From assembly GCA_004524425.1 (NCBI GenBank), contig SDNN01000174.1:1-6082 (forward strand): a DNA stretch of 6,082 nt, written 5' to 3'. The translations under genes were made by a program, and so were the position numbers. The notes below the pieces were generated by a model that saw nothing but the letters and a program-made list of their open reading frames with translations, was not told the DNA's origin and did no database searches. Below are positions 1-5,753 of this stretch, one piece after another. The DNA is from Promethearchaeota archaeon (GTDB lineage Archaea > Asgardarchaeota > Lokiarchaeia > Sigynarchaeales > SOKP01). Position 1 is the stretch's first letter, and each line of letters begins with the position of its first letter.

Positions 1-34
1 ATATGAAATAGGGGAAAAATAATAATCCTCTCTG
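1..34 (-). terminator. Possible U-rich terminator after the protease gene
   Basis: This short stretch lies downstream of the TAA stop of the protease on the minus strand. Read in that direction it is pyrimidine-rich, with a TTATTATTTTT tract at about 15-25. Archaeal transcription can end at U-rich tracts without a hairpin, so this may end the nadB-ADH synthase-protease transcript. The tract is weak and the window stops here, so the call is tentative. No gene start is visible in it. Confidence 0.22.
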
Positions 35-1375
35 TTATAAAGAATTAAAAATTGTTATTATTAATCCCAAAAAATGAATCATGTAATAAAAAATTAATAA
101 TACGATAATGATTTCGATTGAAATCTTTAATGATTTTTTGACTAGATAATTATATGGAATAATAGATTGGGTTACCTTGGTTGGAGCTAATTGAAGAAAT
201 AACTTTTTAGCATTTATAGCACCAAACCCTTGAGAATTTATATCATAATTTAAATAAATAGAATTTTTATCAAAATAATACAAAATCTCCTTGTAAGAAA
301 TCATTGGATTAATCTCTTTCATGAGAGCAACTAATCCCACCCCAATAGCAGCCGCAGCGCTGGTACCTGAAAAATCTATGGTTAAGTTCCTAGTAATCGG
401 GATCTTAATTTTAGAACCAGGTAAACAAAAATCTGGTTTATTCCTATTATCAAGAGTAGGTCCTCTTCCGCTATAATATGCTATGGTATTTTGCTTAGTC
501 AGAGCCCCTATTGAAATGATGCTCTTAGCACTAGCCGGGCTCCCAATCGTGCAGGATTCAGGACCAAAATTACCTGCTGGAGCTATAATAATGATGCCTT
601 TTTTAGCTATTTCATTACATGCTAAGGATAATAAGTCGCTTCCATCAGAACAATCTAGAGTATTGAGAGGAATGAATAAAATGTCCAATATGATGTTCTT
701 TTTAAAAATAAGATCGAGCATTTCCAAAACATCAGACATGTAATAAGTATTTTCAGGATTGTAGATGTCAAAATCAATAATCTTAACTCCGGGTGCGATT
801 CCTATTAGATTATTATTTTCATCCAAATATTTATTGCAGATAATATTGGCCATGAGAGCAGCATGGTTTAATTTTGGATTGTTTCCTGAAGTTCCAACTT
901 TATTGGCTTCATCATGCAATGAAAATTTCATTAAAATATTTTCCTTGACATTTTCTAATTCCTTATTTATTCCCTCATCTATTAATCCAATTTTTACATT
1001 CTGGCCCGTATAATTAGCATTCGATCTTCTATATTCTTTAAGTCCAATCATTTCGATAACTTCAATCATGGATAGATATAGCTTTTGATCTTCTTCAATT
1101 CTCTTTACTAATTCTTCATTTGTTAGTTGTTGAATTTCCTCTTTTTTTAACTCCAAAGCCATGGAGGGAATTAAATCAAATTTTTTCGAAAACTTTAACT
1201 TATCATGATTTGATATGAAAGCGTCTCTATCTCTACTATTTTTAAAAGAAATAAGCACCTTCCAAGTGGATAATTCCTCAGAAGTCAGTTTTAAATCAAA
1301 TGCACGGACAAACTGTTCTTTAATAGTATTTTCAATCTTTTCAGCAAACAGTTTATGAATTTTATTAAGATTCAT
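35..1375 (-). CDS. Subtilisin-family (S8) serine protease with I9-like propeptide and C-terminal membrane tail
   Basis: Predicted subtilase of 446 residues. Residues 38-102 resemble an I9 inhibitor propeptide: a WKVLISFK strand, then KFDLIPSMALEL and VKRIEED, as in archaeal pro-subtilisins. The catalytic domain starts near residue 120 (NYTGQNVKIGLIDEGI). Visible active-site residues are Asp133 (LIDEG), His171 (NHAALMANI), oxyanion Asn269 (APAGNFG) and Ser339 (SGTSAAAA), so it should be active. It is divergent: the usual HGTHVAG is HAALMAN, and the Pro of GTSxxxP is Ala343. Residues 418-443 are strongly hydrophobic with only three residues after them, a tail anchor. The N-terminus is charged and helical, not a signal peptide, and an in-frame TAG eight codons upstream of the ATG leaves no room for one. 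It starts 21 bp after the ADH synthase stop, so cotranscription is likely; no clear Shine-Dalgarno site precedes it. Family is firm; substrate and topology are inferred. Confidence 0.9.
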   Translation of the reverse strand: MNLNKIHKLFAEKIENTIKEQFVRAFDLKLTSEELSTWKVLISFKNSRDRDAFISNHDKLKFSKKFDLIPSMALELKKEEIQQLTNEELVKRIEEDQKLYLSMIEVIEMIGLKEYRRSNANYTGQNVKIGLIDEGINKELENVKENILMKFSLHDEANKVGTSGNNPKLNHAALMANIICNKYLDENNNLIGIAPGVKIIDFDIYNPENTYYMSDVLEMLDLIFKKNIILDILFIPLNTLDCSDGSDLLSLACNEIAKKGIIIIAPAGNFGPESCTIGSPASAKSIISIGALTKQNTIAYYSGRGPTLDNRNKPDFCLPGSKIKIPITRNLTIDFSGTSAAAAIGVGLVALMKEINPMISYKEILYYFDKNSIYLNYDINSQGFGAINAKKLFLQLAPTKVTQSIIPYNYLVKKSLKISIEIIIVLLIFYYMIHFLGLIITIFNSL

Positions 1376-1396
1376 CGCAAACCCAATTATCTGGTT

Positions 1397-2209
1397 CTAA
1401 TCAAACTTGTATTCTTTTAGAACTTCATCAACTGTGTAATTTTCATGGACTATTTTGGCAATGGCAGATACGAGTTTAGTGGGATTTTTTGATTGAAATA
1501 CATTTCTTCCAAAAGCAACTCCCGCCCCTCCTGCTTGAATTGAATCATAAACCATCTGTAATACATCTGGAATGGTATCCATTTTAGGGCCACCCGCGAT
1601 GATCACTGGTACTGGCACGCTACTAACTATGTATTTAAAGCTGTCGATATCCCCGGTGTAATTACTCTTGACTATGTCTGCTCCAAGCTCTGCACCAACT
1701 CTAACAGCAATATTTACAACATCTGGGTCATTTTCATCTTCTATTTTTTTCCCCCTAGAATACATCATTGCTAGGAGTGGCATGCCCCATTCGCGAGATG
1801 ATTCTACAACTTGAGCTGCTTCTTGAAGCATCTCAGGCTCTTCATCTGCTCCTATATTAACGTGGATCGAACACGCATCGGCACCCATCTTCAAGGCTCT
1901 CTCAACAGTACATACCATAACCTTTCGATTGGGGTCAGGAGCTAAGTTAGTTGCTCCAGAAAGATGCATGATTAATCCAATATCCTTTCCATACTCTCTG
2001 TGACCTGCTCCAACCATTCCTGAGTGTTCTAAAACCGCATTTGCTCCTCCCATGGCAACTTGATCTACCATTTTTGCTAAATTTTCAAGTCCTTTAATAG
2101 TTCCTACGCTCATCCCATGATCCATGGGAATGATTATGGTTCTACCTGTTTCTCTATTCATGATTCTTTCTATCCTGATGTTTTTTCCTAGATTTCCCGT
2201 CTTAACCAT
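1397..2209 (-). CDS. aroA': 2-amino-3,7-dideoxy-D-threo-hept-6-ulosonate synthase (ADH synthase; archaeal class I aldolase family)
   Basis: This 270-residue protein is a full-length (beta/alpha)8 aldolase of the DeoC/FbaB-like group. It matches, from memory, the Methanocaldococcus ADH synthase (MJ0400 type) along its length: [83 protein letters not shown] and GRNVFQ. Asp30, Tyr150 and the Schiff-base Lys181 fall where that enzyme has its catalytic Asp33, Tyr153 and Lys184. The known reaction joins L-aspartate semialdehyde to 6-deoxy-5-ketofructose 1-phosphate, giving the precursor of 3-dehydroquinate for aromatic amino acids in the cytosol. The partner dehydroquinate synthase II is not in the window. 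The family also contains fructose-bisphosphate aldolases, so that activity is the main alternative. The ATG start is supported by AGGAGA ten bases upstream; the stop is TAG. nadB lies upstream and the protease 21 bp downstream. Confidence 0.9.
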   Translation of the reverse strand: MVKTGNLGKNIRIERIMNRETGRTIIIPMDHGMSVGTIKGLENLAKMVDQVAMGGANAVLEHSGMVGAGHREYGKDIGLIMHLSGATNLAPDPNRKVMVCTVERALKMGADACSIHVNIGADEEPEMLQEAAQVVESSREWGMPLLAMMYSRGKKIEDENDPDVVNIAVRVGAELGADIVKSNYTGDIDSFKYIVSSVPVPVIIAGGPKMDTIPDVLQMVYDSIQAGGAGVAFGRNVFQSKNPTKLVSAIAKIVHENYTVDEVLKEYKFD

Positions 2210-2341
2210 ATAAATTCATCTCCTAATATTTTTCTCTTCAATATTTTGATGTTCTATCACTAATAATGACAATACTAATTTGAATTTATTGATGAAACGA
2301 GAGCTATTGTTACCCGTGAGATTTATATTAATTTTTATTAA
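2210..2341 (-). promoter_or_regulatory. nadB-ADH synthase gap with a possible promoter
   Basis: The 132-bp gap holds no open reading frame. On the minus strand, the A-rich run followed by TTAATATAAAT (about 2321-2336) could be a BRE/TATA pair, which would put the transcript start near 2300 and leave a leader of roughly 90 nt. No U-rich tract follows the nadB TGA stop, so read-through from nadB is equally possible. The TATA call is weak because the whole gap is AT-rich. Confidence 0.28.
2219..2224 (-). promoter_or_regulatory. Shine-Dalgarno site of ADH synthase
   Basis: On the minus strand AGGAGA stands ten bases before the ATG at 2209. It is the clearest ribosome binding site in the window. 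An ATG overlapping the site reads into a stop after five codons, so the 2209 start is the sensible one. Confidence 0.7.
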
Positions 2342-3916
2342 TCACCAAGGCCTCTTAATAAAAGAATTTCGGGCAATTTTTTGTTTTTCGGGGTGATCTT
2401 CATTAAAATGAGTTCCCCGGCTCTCCTTCCTCGACATGGCGCATCTTATGATGATTTCGGCCACCATTGCTAAATTTCTGAGCTCAACTAAATTCTTATC
2501 AATTTGATATGTCCAGTAATAACTGTCTATTTCCTCGAAAAACAAATTCATCCTCTTTAAAGCTCTTTTTAATCTCCTGTCTGATCTCACGATCCCTACG
2601 AAATTCTGCATGGTATATCGTATCTCATCCCAGTTCTGAGTAATCACTACCCCTTCTGTTGACGGAACCGCATCTCCGATTTCCCATTCTTCAAATTTCT
2701 TAATTTTCTTTTTATCTATCTCATTATTTATGGTTATTGCACACTCTTGGGCGCTAACCAAGCCCTCTAATAAAGAATTACTTGCCAAGCGATTTGCTCC
2801 ATGTAATCCCGTGCAAGCAGATTCTCCAATAACATACAGGTTTTTAACATCCGTCGCTCCATTGATTTGGGCAACCACACCGCCACAACAATAATGGGCT
2901 GCGGGTACCACAGGAATCGGTTCTCTTGTTATATCTATATTGAATTCAAGGCATTTCTCATGAATCCCAGGAAAATGATCTTTTATAAATTCAGCATCTT
3001 TATAGGAAGCAATATCCAATAAAACATGATCATCCCCAGATTTTTTCAACTCAGAATCGATTGCTCGCGACACGATATCTCTTGGTGCTAATTCTTTTAA
3101 AGGATGATATTTTTCCATAAATTTTCTGCCCTTTAAATCCTTTAAAATGGCACCTTCTCCTCGCATTGCTTCAGTGATGAGAAAATTCTTTGCATAAGGA
3201 TGATACAAACAGGTAGGGTGAAATTGAAGGAATTCCATATTGGATATCATTGCTCCCGCTCGATAAGCTAAAGCAATGCCATCACCAGAAGCAACATCTG
3301 GATTAGTTGTATATAAATAAATTTTTCCTGCACCTCCTGTAGCCAATATGGTTGTCTTAGCTGCAATATTATGTATCTCTCCATTAGTATTATCTAAGAC
3401 ATAAGCACCATAACATTTTAAATTTTTAGCATAAAGGTTTACTGCACACCAATTTTCTCTGATTTCAATATTATCAAATTGCTTGATGTAATTTATTAAG
3501 CAAAGTTCCACGCTTTGACCAGTTTTATCATTGACATGAAAGATTCTTCTTTCTGAATGACCGCCTTCCTTACCAAGTTCATATCTTCCATTTTCATCCC
3601 GCGAAAAATCAACACCCCATTCAATTAGTTCTTCTATCCTTTCTGGAGCTTGTCCAATGATCTTTCGAACGATGGACTCATCGCACAATTCATCTCCGGC
3701 ACTAAGCGTGTCCTGAACGTGTTTCTCAAAAGAATCTTTTTTGCTGTCCCACACACATGCAATGCCTCCTTGAGCATAATAAGTATTGCATTCCTTCAAA
3801 TCTTCTTTTGTTATTAATACTATATCAATCTTATCATTCAAGGAAGCAAGTTTAATAGCTAATGATAAACCCGCTACTCCTCCACCAATAATAAGAATAT
3901 CTTTTGTGATTCTCAA
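2342..3916 (-). CDS. nadB: L-aspartate oxidase (TTG start)
   Basis: NadB oxidises L-aspartate to iminoaspartate with FAD, and quinolinate synthase NadA then uses the product in de novo NAD synthesis. The 524 residues fit the usual family length. The order is N-terminal FAD fold (ILIIGGGVAGLSLA, residues 7-20), YAQGGIA at 47-53, EGGHSERRIFH at 117-127, ATGGAGKIY at 192-200, QFHPT at 231-235, LAPRDIVSRAID at 276-287, PAAHYCCGGV at 338-347, GLHGANRLASNSLLEGL at 370-386, and a C-terminal helical domain with ESRGTHF. His233, Arg279, His341 and Arg376 match the substrate-site His/Arg/His/Arg of the E. coli enzyme; ESRG and HSERRI favour NadB over fumarate or succinate dehydrogenase flavoproteins. 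The start is TTG: no ATG or GTG lies between it and the upstream in-frame TAG, and it places the FAD motif at the normal distance. nadA and nadC are absent from the window. Anaerobes are thought to use fumarate as acceptor. Confidence 0.95.
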   Translation of the reverse strand: MRITKDILIIGGGVAGLSLAIKLASLNDKIDIVLITKEDLKECNTYYAQGGIACVWDSKKDSFEKHVQDTLSAGDELCDESIVRKIIGQAPERIEELIEWGVDFSRDENGRYELGKEGGHSERRIFHVNDKTGQSVELCLINYIKQFDNIEIRENWCAVNLYAKNLKCYGAYVLDNTNGEIHNIAAKTTILATGGAGKIYLYTTNPDVASGDGIALAYRAGAMISNMEFLQFHPTCLYHPYAKNFLITEAMRGEGAILKDLKGRKFMEKYHPLKELAPRDIVSRAIDSELKKSGDDHVLLDIASYKDAEFIKDHFPGIHEKCLEFNIDITREPIPVVPAAHYCCGGVVAQINGATDVKNLYVIGESACTGLHGANRLASNSLLEGLVSAQECAITINNEIDKKKIKKFEEWEIGDAVPSTEGVVITQNWDEIRYTMQNFVGIVRSDRRLKRALKRMNLFFEEIDSYYWTYQIDKNLVELRNLAMVAEIIIRCAMSRKESRGTHFNEDHPEKQKIARNSFIKRPW

Positions 3917-3961
3917 AAGCTCTTCGCTAAAAAGTTTTGAACTTACTATAATCCTTATTTT

Positions 3962-3969
3962 CTATATAA
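3962..3969 (-). promoter_or_regulatory. Probable TATA box of nadB
   Basis: On the minus strand TTATATAG lies about 46 bases upstream of the TTG start. A transcript starting about 26 bases downstream would have a leader of about 24 nt, a normal archaeal arrangement. The preceding bases (ACTTAAA) are a plausible but unremarkable BRE. There is no strong Shine-Dalgarno site, only a weak GAAGAG. Confidence 0.45.
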
Positions 3970-4002
3970 TTTAAGTATTTAATAAAAATAGCCAAAATTT
4001 TT

Positions 4003-4025
4003 CTTTGTTTATTTTTTTAACAAAG
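4003..4025. repeat. 7-bp inverted repeat CTTTGTT-N9-AACAAAG
   Basis: CTTTGTT at 4003-4009 and its exact reverse complement AACAAAG at 4019-4025 flank a nine-base T-rich spacer. The centres are 16 bp apart, which suits a dimeric regulator. It sits near the middle of the divergent region, between the two 12-bp direct repeats. The nine T that follow on the plus strand make it resemble a terminator, but no plus-strand gene in the window ends before it. Confidence 0.4.
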
Positions 4026-4063
4026 TTTTTTTTTGCATTATCGCATTTTCTATATAGATACAC

Positions 4064-4576
4064 ATGGGAAACATTCAAAACGTATTATTTCTGTGTAGTG
4101 GAAATACTTCAAGAAGCCCTGCTGCCGAATATTTAGCAAAATGGTTAAAAGAAACTAAATTTGAAAAGGAATTGAAAGATGTTCAATTTGATTCTGCTGG
4201 ACTTTATAGCTATTTCAAAGTTCCAAGAGACGGCACAGCTAATTATCTTTCAGCTAAAGGAATTGATTTTAGCGATTTTAGAGGGAAGCAAATAGATGAA
4301 GGTCTACTAAAAGAACAGGATTTAATTCTTGGCTTTGAAAAAAAATGGCATGTAAGGAAGCTAAAAAGAAGATTCAAGCATGTTAATAATTTAGATGATA
4401 AGGTCTTTTTATTATTTGATTTTATAGGGGAGAAAGAAAAAGCTGAAATTCCTGACCCCATTGATTTCGAACCGGAAGATTACAAAAAAGTAATGGAAAA
4501 GGTGGAGTACGGCGTTGAACAAGCTCTCAAAAAAATAATTGAAATCAATGAAAATGAGGAGAATAAAAATTCATAA
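4064..4576 (+). CDS. Low-molecular-weight protein-tyrosine-phosphatase-like protein, copy 1
   Basis: A cytosolic phosphatase-fold protein of 170 residues, the first of three tandem paralogs. The phosphate-binding loop is C11-SGNTS-R17 followed by SPAAEYLAKWL, with Cys11 as the nucleophile. FDSAG at 42-46 is a typical family motif, and Asp131 in IPDPI is the expected general acid. Oddities: Ser16 replaces the second loop cysteine of typical members, and after the Asp-Pro comes Ile-Asp rather than the aromatic residue that normally lines the phosphotyrosine pocket. Residues 96-106 form a basic stretch (HVRKLKRRFKH). It has no cysteine other than Cys11, so it is not a thioredoxin-coupled arsenate reductase like S. 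aureus ArsC. The ATG puts ten residues before Cys11, as usual. The 3' end overlaps the start region of copy 2. Family is firm; substrate (phosphotyrosine, phosphoarginine or other) is unknown. Confidence 0.88.
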   Translation: MGNIQNVLFLCSGNTSRSPAAEYLAKWLKETKFEKELKDVQFDSAGLYSYFKVPRDGTANYLSAKGIDFSDFRGKQIDEGLLKEQDLILGFEKKWHVRKLKRRFKHVNNLDDKVFLLFDFIGEKEKAEIPDPIDFEPEDYKKVMEKVEYGVEQALKKIIEINENEENKNS

Positions 4577-5066
4577 CAAGATAAAGAACGTTTTATTTGT
4601 GTGTATGGGAAACACGGCAAGAAGTCCCGCTGCAGAATACTTGGCCAAGCATTTGAAAAAAAAGTATCAGAATGAATTAGATGACATTACTTTCGATAGT
4701 GCTGGGTTTTTTAATGCCTTTTCTTACATGCAACCGGAGTCAAGAGAATATCTTAAATCTAAAGGAATAAATGAGTCTGATTTTCGACCGAAAATTATTA
4801 ACAAGAATCTTTTAGAAAAGCAAGATCTCATTTTAACAATGGAAAAAGCACATTCACACGATATTGTTATTAATTATTCTGAAATTCCAGACATAGAAAA
4901 GAGAGTTTACACTTTAAAAGAATTTAGTGGTGAAGTAGAAAATCCAGATATCATCGATCCCTATTATACAAGCACGAATATTTATAAGAAAATTCTCAAA
5001 ATAATTGATACTCATGTTGAAAAAGCTATAATGAAAATCATTAAAATTAACAACCAAATGGATTAA
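4554..5066 (+). CDS. Low-molecular-weight protein-tyrosine-phosphatase-like protein, copy 2
   Basis: Second tandem paralog. Counting from the ATG at 4554, the loop is C17-MGNTA-R23 followed by SPAAEYLAKHL; FDSAG follows, and Asp135 in DPYY is the general acid, with two tyrosines as in mammalian low-molecular-weight phosphatases. Ala replaces the second loop cysteine, and the nucleophile is its only cysteine. It shares with copy 3 the blocks QPExxxY, SDFRPKII, EKQDLI and LKEFxG. The start is unsure. The frame is open back to a TTG at 4539, with ATGs at 4548 and 4554. However, the only good ribosome site (AGGAG, 4557-4561) lies downstream of those and seven bases before an in-frame ATT at 4569, which would give the same short N-terminus as copies 1 and 3. 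Overlap with copy 1 is 23 bp from 4554 or 8 bp from 4569, so the two are surely cotranscribed and may be translationally coupled. Confidence 0.87.
   Translation: MRRIKIHNKIKNVLFVCMGNTARSPAAEYLAKHLKKKYQNELDDITFDSAGFFNAFSYMQPESREYLKSKGINESDFRPKIINKNLLEKQDLILTMEKAHSHDIVINYSEIPDIEKRVYTLKEFSGEVENPDIIDPYYTSTNIYKKILKIIDTHVEKAIMKIIKINNQMD
4557..4561 (+). promoter_or_regulatory. Shine-Dalgarno-like AGGAG inside the end of copy 1
   Basis: AGGAG sits in the last codons of phosphatase copy 1. Seven bases separate it from ATT at 4569, in frame with copy 2. No ATG, GTG or TTG lies at a useful distance downstream in that frame. It is either the true signal for an ATT start or a chance purine run in codons for Glu-Glu. 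Confidence 0.4.
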
Positions 5067-5087
5067 CTAAATAACTATAATAATATT

Positions 5088-5582
5088 ATGAGCATTAAAA
5101 ACGTATTATTCATTTGCTATGCTAATACTTGTCGATCTCCTGCCGCAGAATATATTGCAAAAGGATTAAAGCAAACCAAATATAAGGAACGATTAAAAAA
5201 TATAAATTTTGATTCTGCGGGATGGCATGATGCGTTTGATCACGCTCAACCTGAGACGCAACATTATATAGAAAAAAAAGGAGTGAGATTTTCGGATTTT
5301 CGACCCAAGATCATTTCAAGAGAATTGATAGAAAAACAAGATTTAATAATAGGAATGGAGAGATATCATTTAATTAAATTGAAAAGAAGATTCAGGGAAT
5401 TAAAGCCCCATCTCGAGGGCAAATTATTTACATTGAAAGAATTTAATGGAGATATGGAATCTCCAAACATACCAGATCCATATAAGACGGGATCAGAGAA
5501 TTACCGCAAAATTCTTCAAATTATCGAAGAGAATGTAGAAATACTGGTAAAAAAAATAATAGAAAAGAATGGAACTAAATAA
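5088..5582 (+). CDS. Low-molecular-weight protein-tyrosine-phosphatase-like protein, copy 3 (two loop cysteines)
   Basis: Third tandem paralog, 164 residues. The loop is C10-YANTC-R16 followed by SPAAEYIAKGL; FDSAG is at 41-45, and Asp130 in IPDPY is the general acid. This is the only copy with the second loop cysteine (Cys15). In bovine low-molecular-weight phosphatase and in YwlE the same pair forms a reversible disulfide that protects the nucleophile from oxidation. Thr14 at Cys+4 matches the YwlE protein-arginine-phosphatase loop (CTGNTCR). Ala12 replaces the usual glycine at Cys+2. A basic LKRRFR segment at 98-103 recalls copy 1, while SDFRPKII, EKQDLI and LKEFxG recall copy 2. The ATG is 21 bp after the copy 2 stop, with no Shine-Dalgarno site, and gives nine residues before the nucleophile. 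Likely the last gene of the three-gene operon. It lacks further cysteines, against a thioredoxin-type arsenate reductase. Confidence 0.9.
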   Translation: MSIKNVLFICYANTCRSPAAEYIAKGLKQTKYKERLKNINFDSAGWHDAFDHAQPETQHYIEKKGVRFSDFRPKIISRELIEKQDLIIGMERYHLIKLKRRFRELKPHLEGKLFTLKEFNGDMESPNIPDPYKTGSENYRKILQIIEENVEILVKKIIEKNGTK

Positions 5583-5753
5583 TTGCTAAACTAGTCCGCG
5601 GTAATCATAAAAAAATTCGATTATTAAATTATTTCAGGTGTCATGAAATTCTATTGAAAAATATTTCCAAGTTGAAAAAGATATATATATGATTATCTAA
5701 TAATAATTTTAAAGAATATATTTCATGCATAAATCGATCCCTGACTTGTCTTC
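5583..5753 (+). promoter_or_regulatory. Gap between phosphatase copy 3 and the macrodomain gene, with possible TATA boxes
   Basis: No gene was found in these 171 bp. Just after copy 3 there is a weak hairpin (TAATC at 5602-5606, GATTA at 5619-5623) followed by T/A-rich sequence, which might help end transcription. Two TATA-like sites follow: ATATATATAT at 5681-5690, preceded by GAAAAAG resembling a BRE, and AATATATTT at 5715-5723. They would give macrodomain leaders of about 43 or about 10 nt. The macrodomain ATG has no Shine-Dalgarno site, which fits a short leader. This suggests a promoter of its own, but read-through from the phosphatases is not excluded. Confidence 0.4.

Larger units (their letters stand above)
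3957..4056. repeat. Pair of exact 12-bp direct repeats (ATTTTCTATATA)
   Basis: ATTTTCTATATA occurs at 3957-3968 and again at 4045-4056, 88 bp apart, one near each end of the divergent intergenic region. The left copy overlaps the probable nadB TATA box on the opposite strand. The right copy ends eight bases before the first phosphatase ATG. They may be binding sites for a shared regulator, or two leftward TATA boxes. Chance is possible in such AT-rich DNA. Confidence 0.5.
3917..4063. promoter_or_regulatory. Divergent promoter region between nadB and the phosphatase genes
   Basis: This 147-bp region is extremely AT-rich and non-coding. It must drive nadB leftwards and the phosphatase genes rightwards. 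It holds a probable nadB TATA box, a 12-bp direct repeat, a 7-bp inverted repeat and a run of nine T (4026-4034). No rightward TATA box is clear: the CTATATAG at 4050-4057 sits only six bases before the ATG, too close for the usual ~25-base distance to the transcript start. Other AT stretches, such as TATTTAATAAAAATA at 3976-3990, are possible but weak. Confidence 0.55.

Noticed and set aside
483..1013. Plus-strand open frames within the protease gene.
   Set aside because: They lie wholly opposite a well-supported subtilase gene and their translations resemble no known family; they are shadows.
1376..1399. The protease is in the same frame as ADH synthase, with a single TAG between them, which could suggest read-through or pyrrolysine decoding.
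   Set aside because: ADH synthase ends at its normal family length, the protease has its own ATG and a complete propeptide, and same-frame neighbours occur one time in three by chance. No readthrough element was seen.
4003..4034. The inverted repeat followed by nine T looks like an intrinsic terminator on the plus strand.
   Set aside because: No plus-strand gene ends upstream of it; nadB runs the other way. The stem is AT-rich and only 7 bp, so an operator or chance is more likely.
4050..4057. CTATATAG as the TATA box for the first phosphatase gene.
   Set aside because: It is six bases before the ATG, so a transcript starting about 25 bases downstream would miss the start codon and the active-site loop needs that N-terminus.
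4064..5582. Arsenate reductase (ArsC, thioredoxin-coupled) as the function of the three tandem genes.
   Set aside because: That enzyme needs two extra cysteines after the loop cysteine; copies 1 and 2 have none and copy 3 has only one, inside the loop. No ars genes are nearby.
5590..5601. ACTAGTCCGCGG, two adjacent six-base palindromes that resemble a cloning polylinker.
   Set aside because: No other vector-like sequence surrounds it, and two adjacent palindromes can arise by chance.
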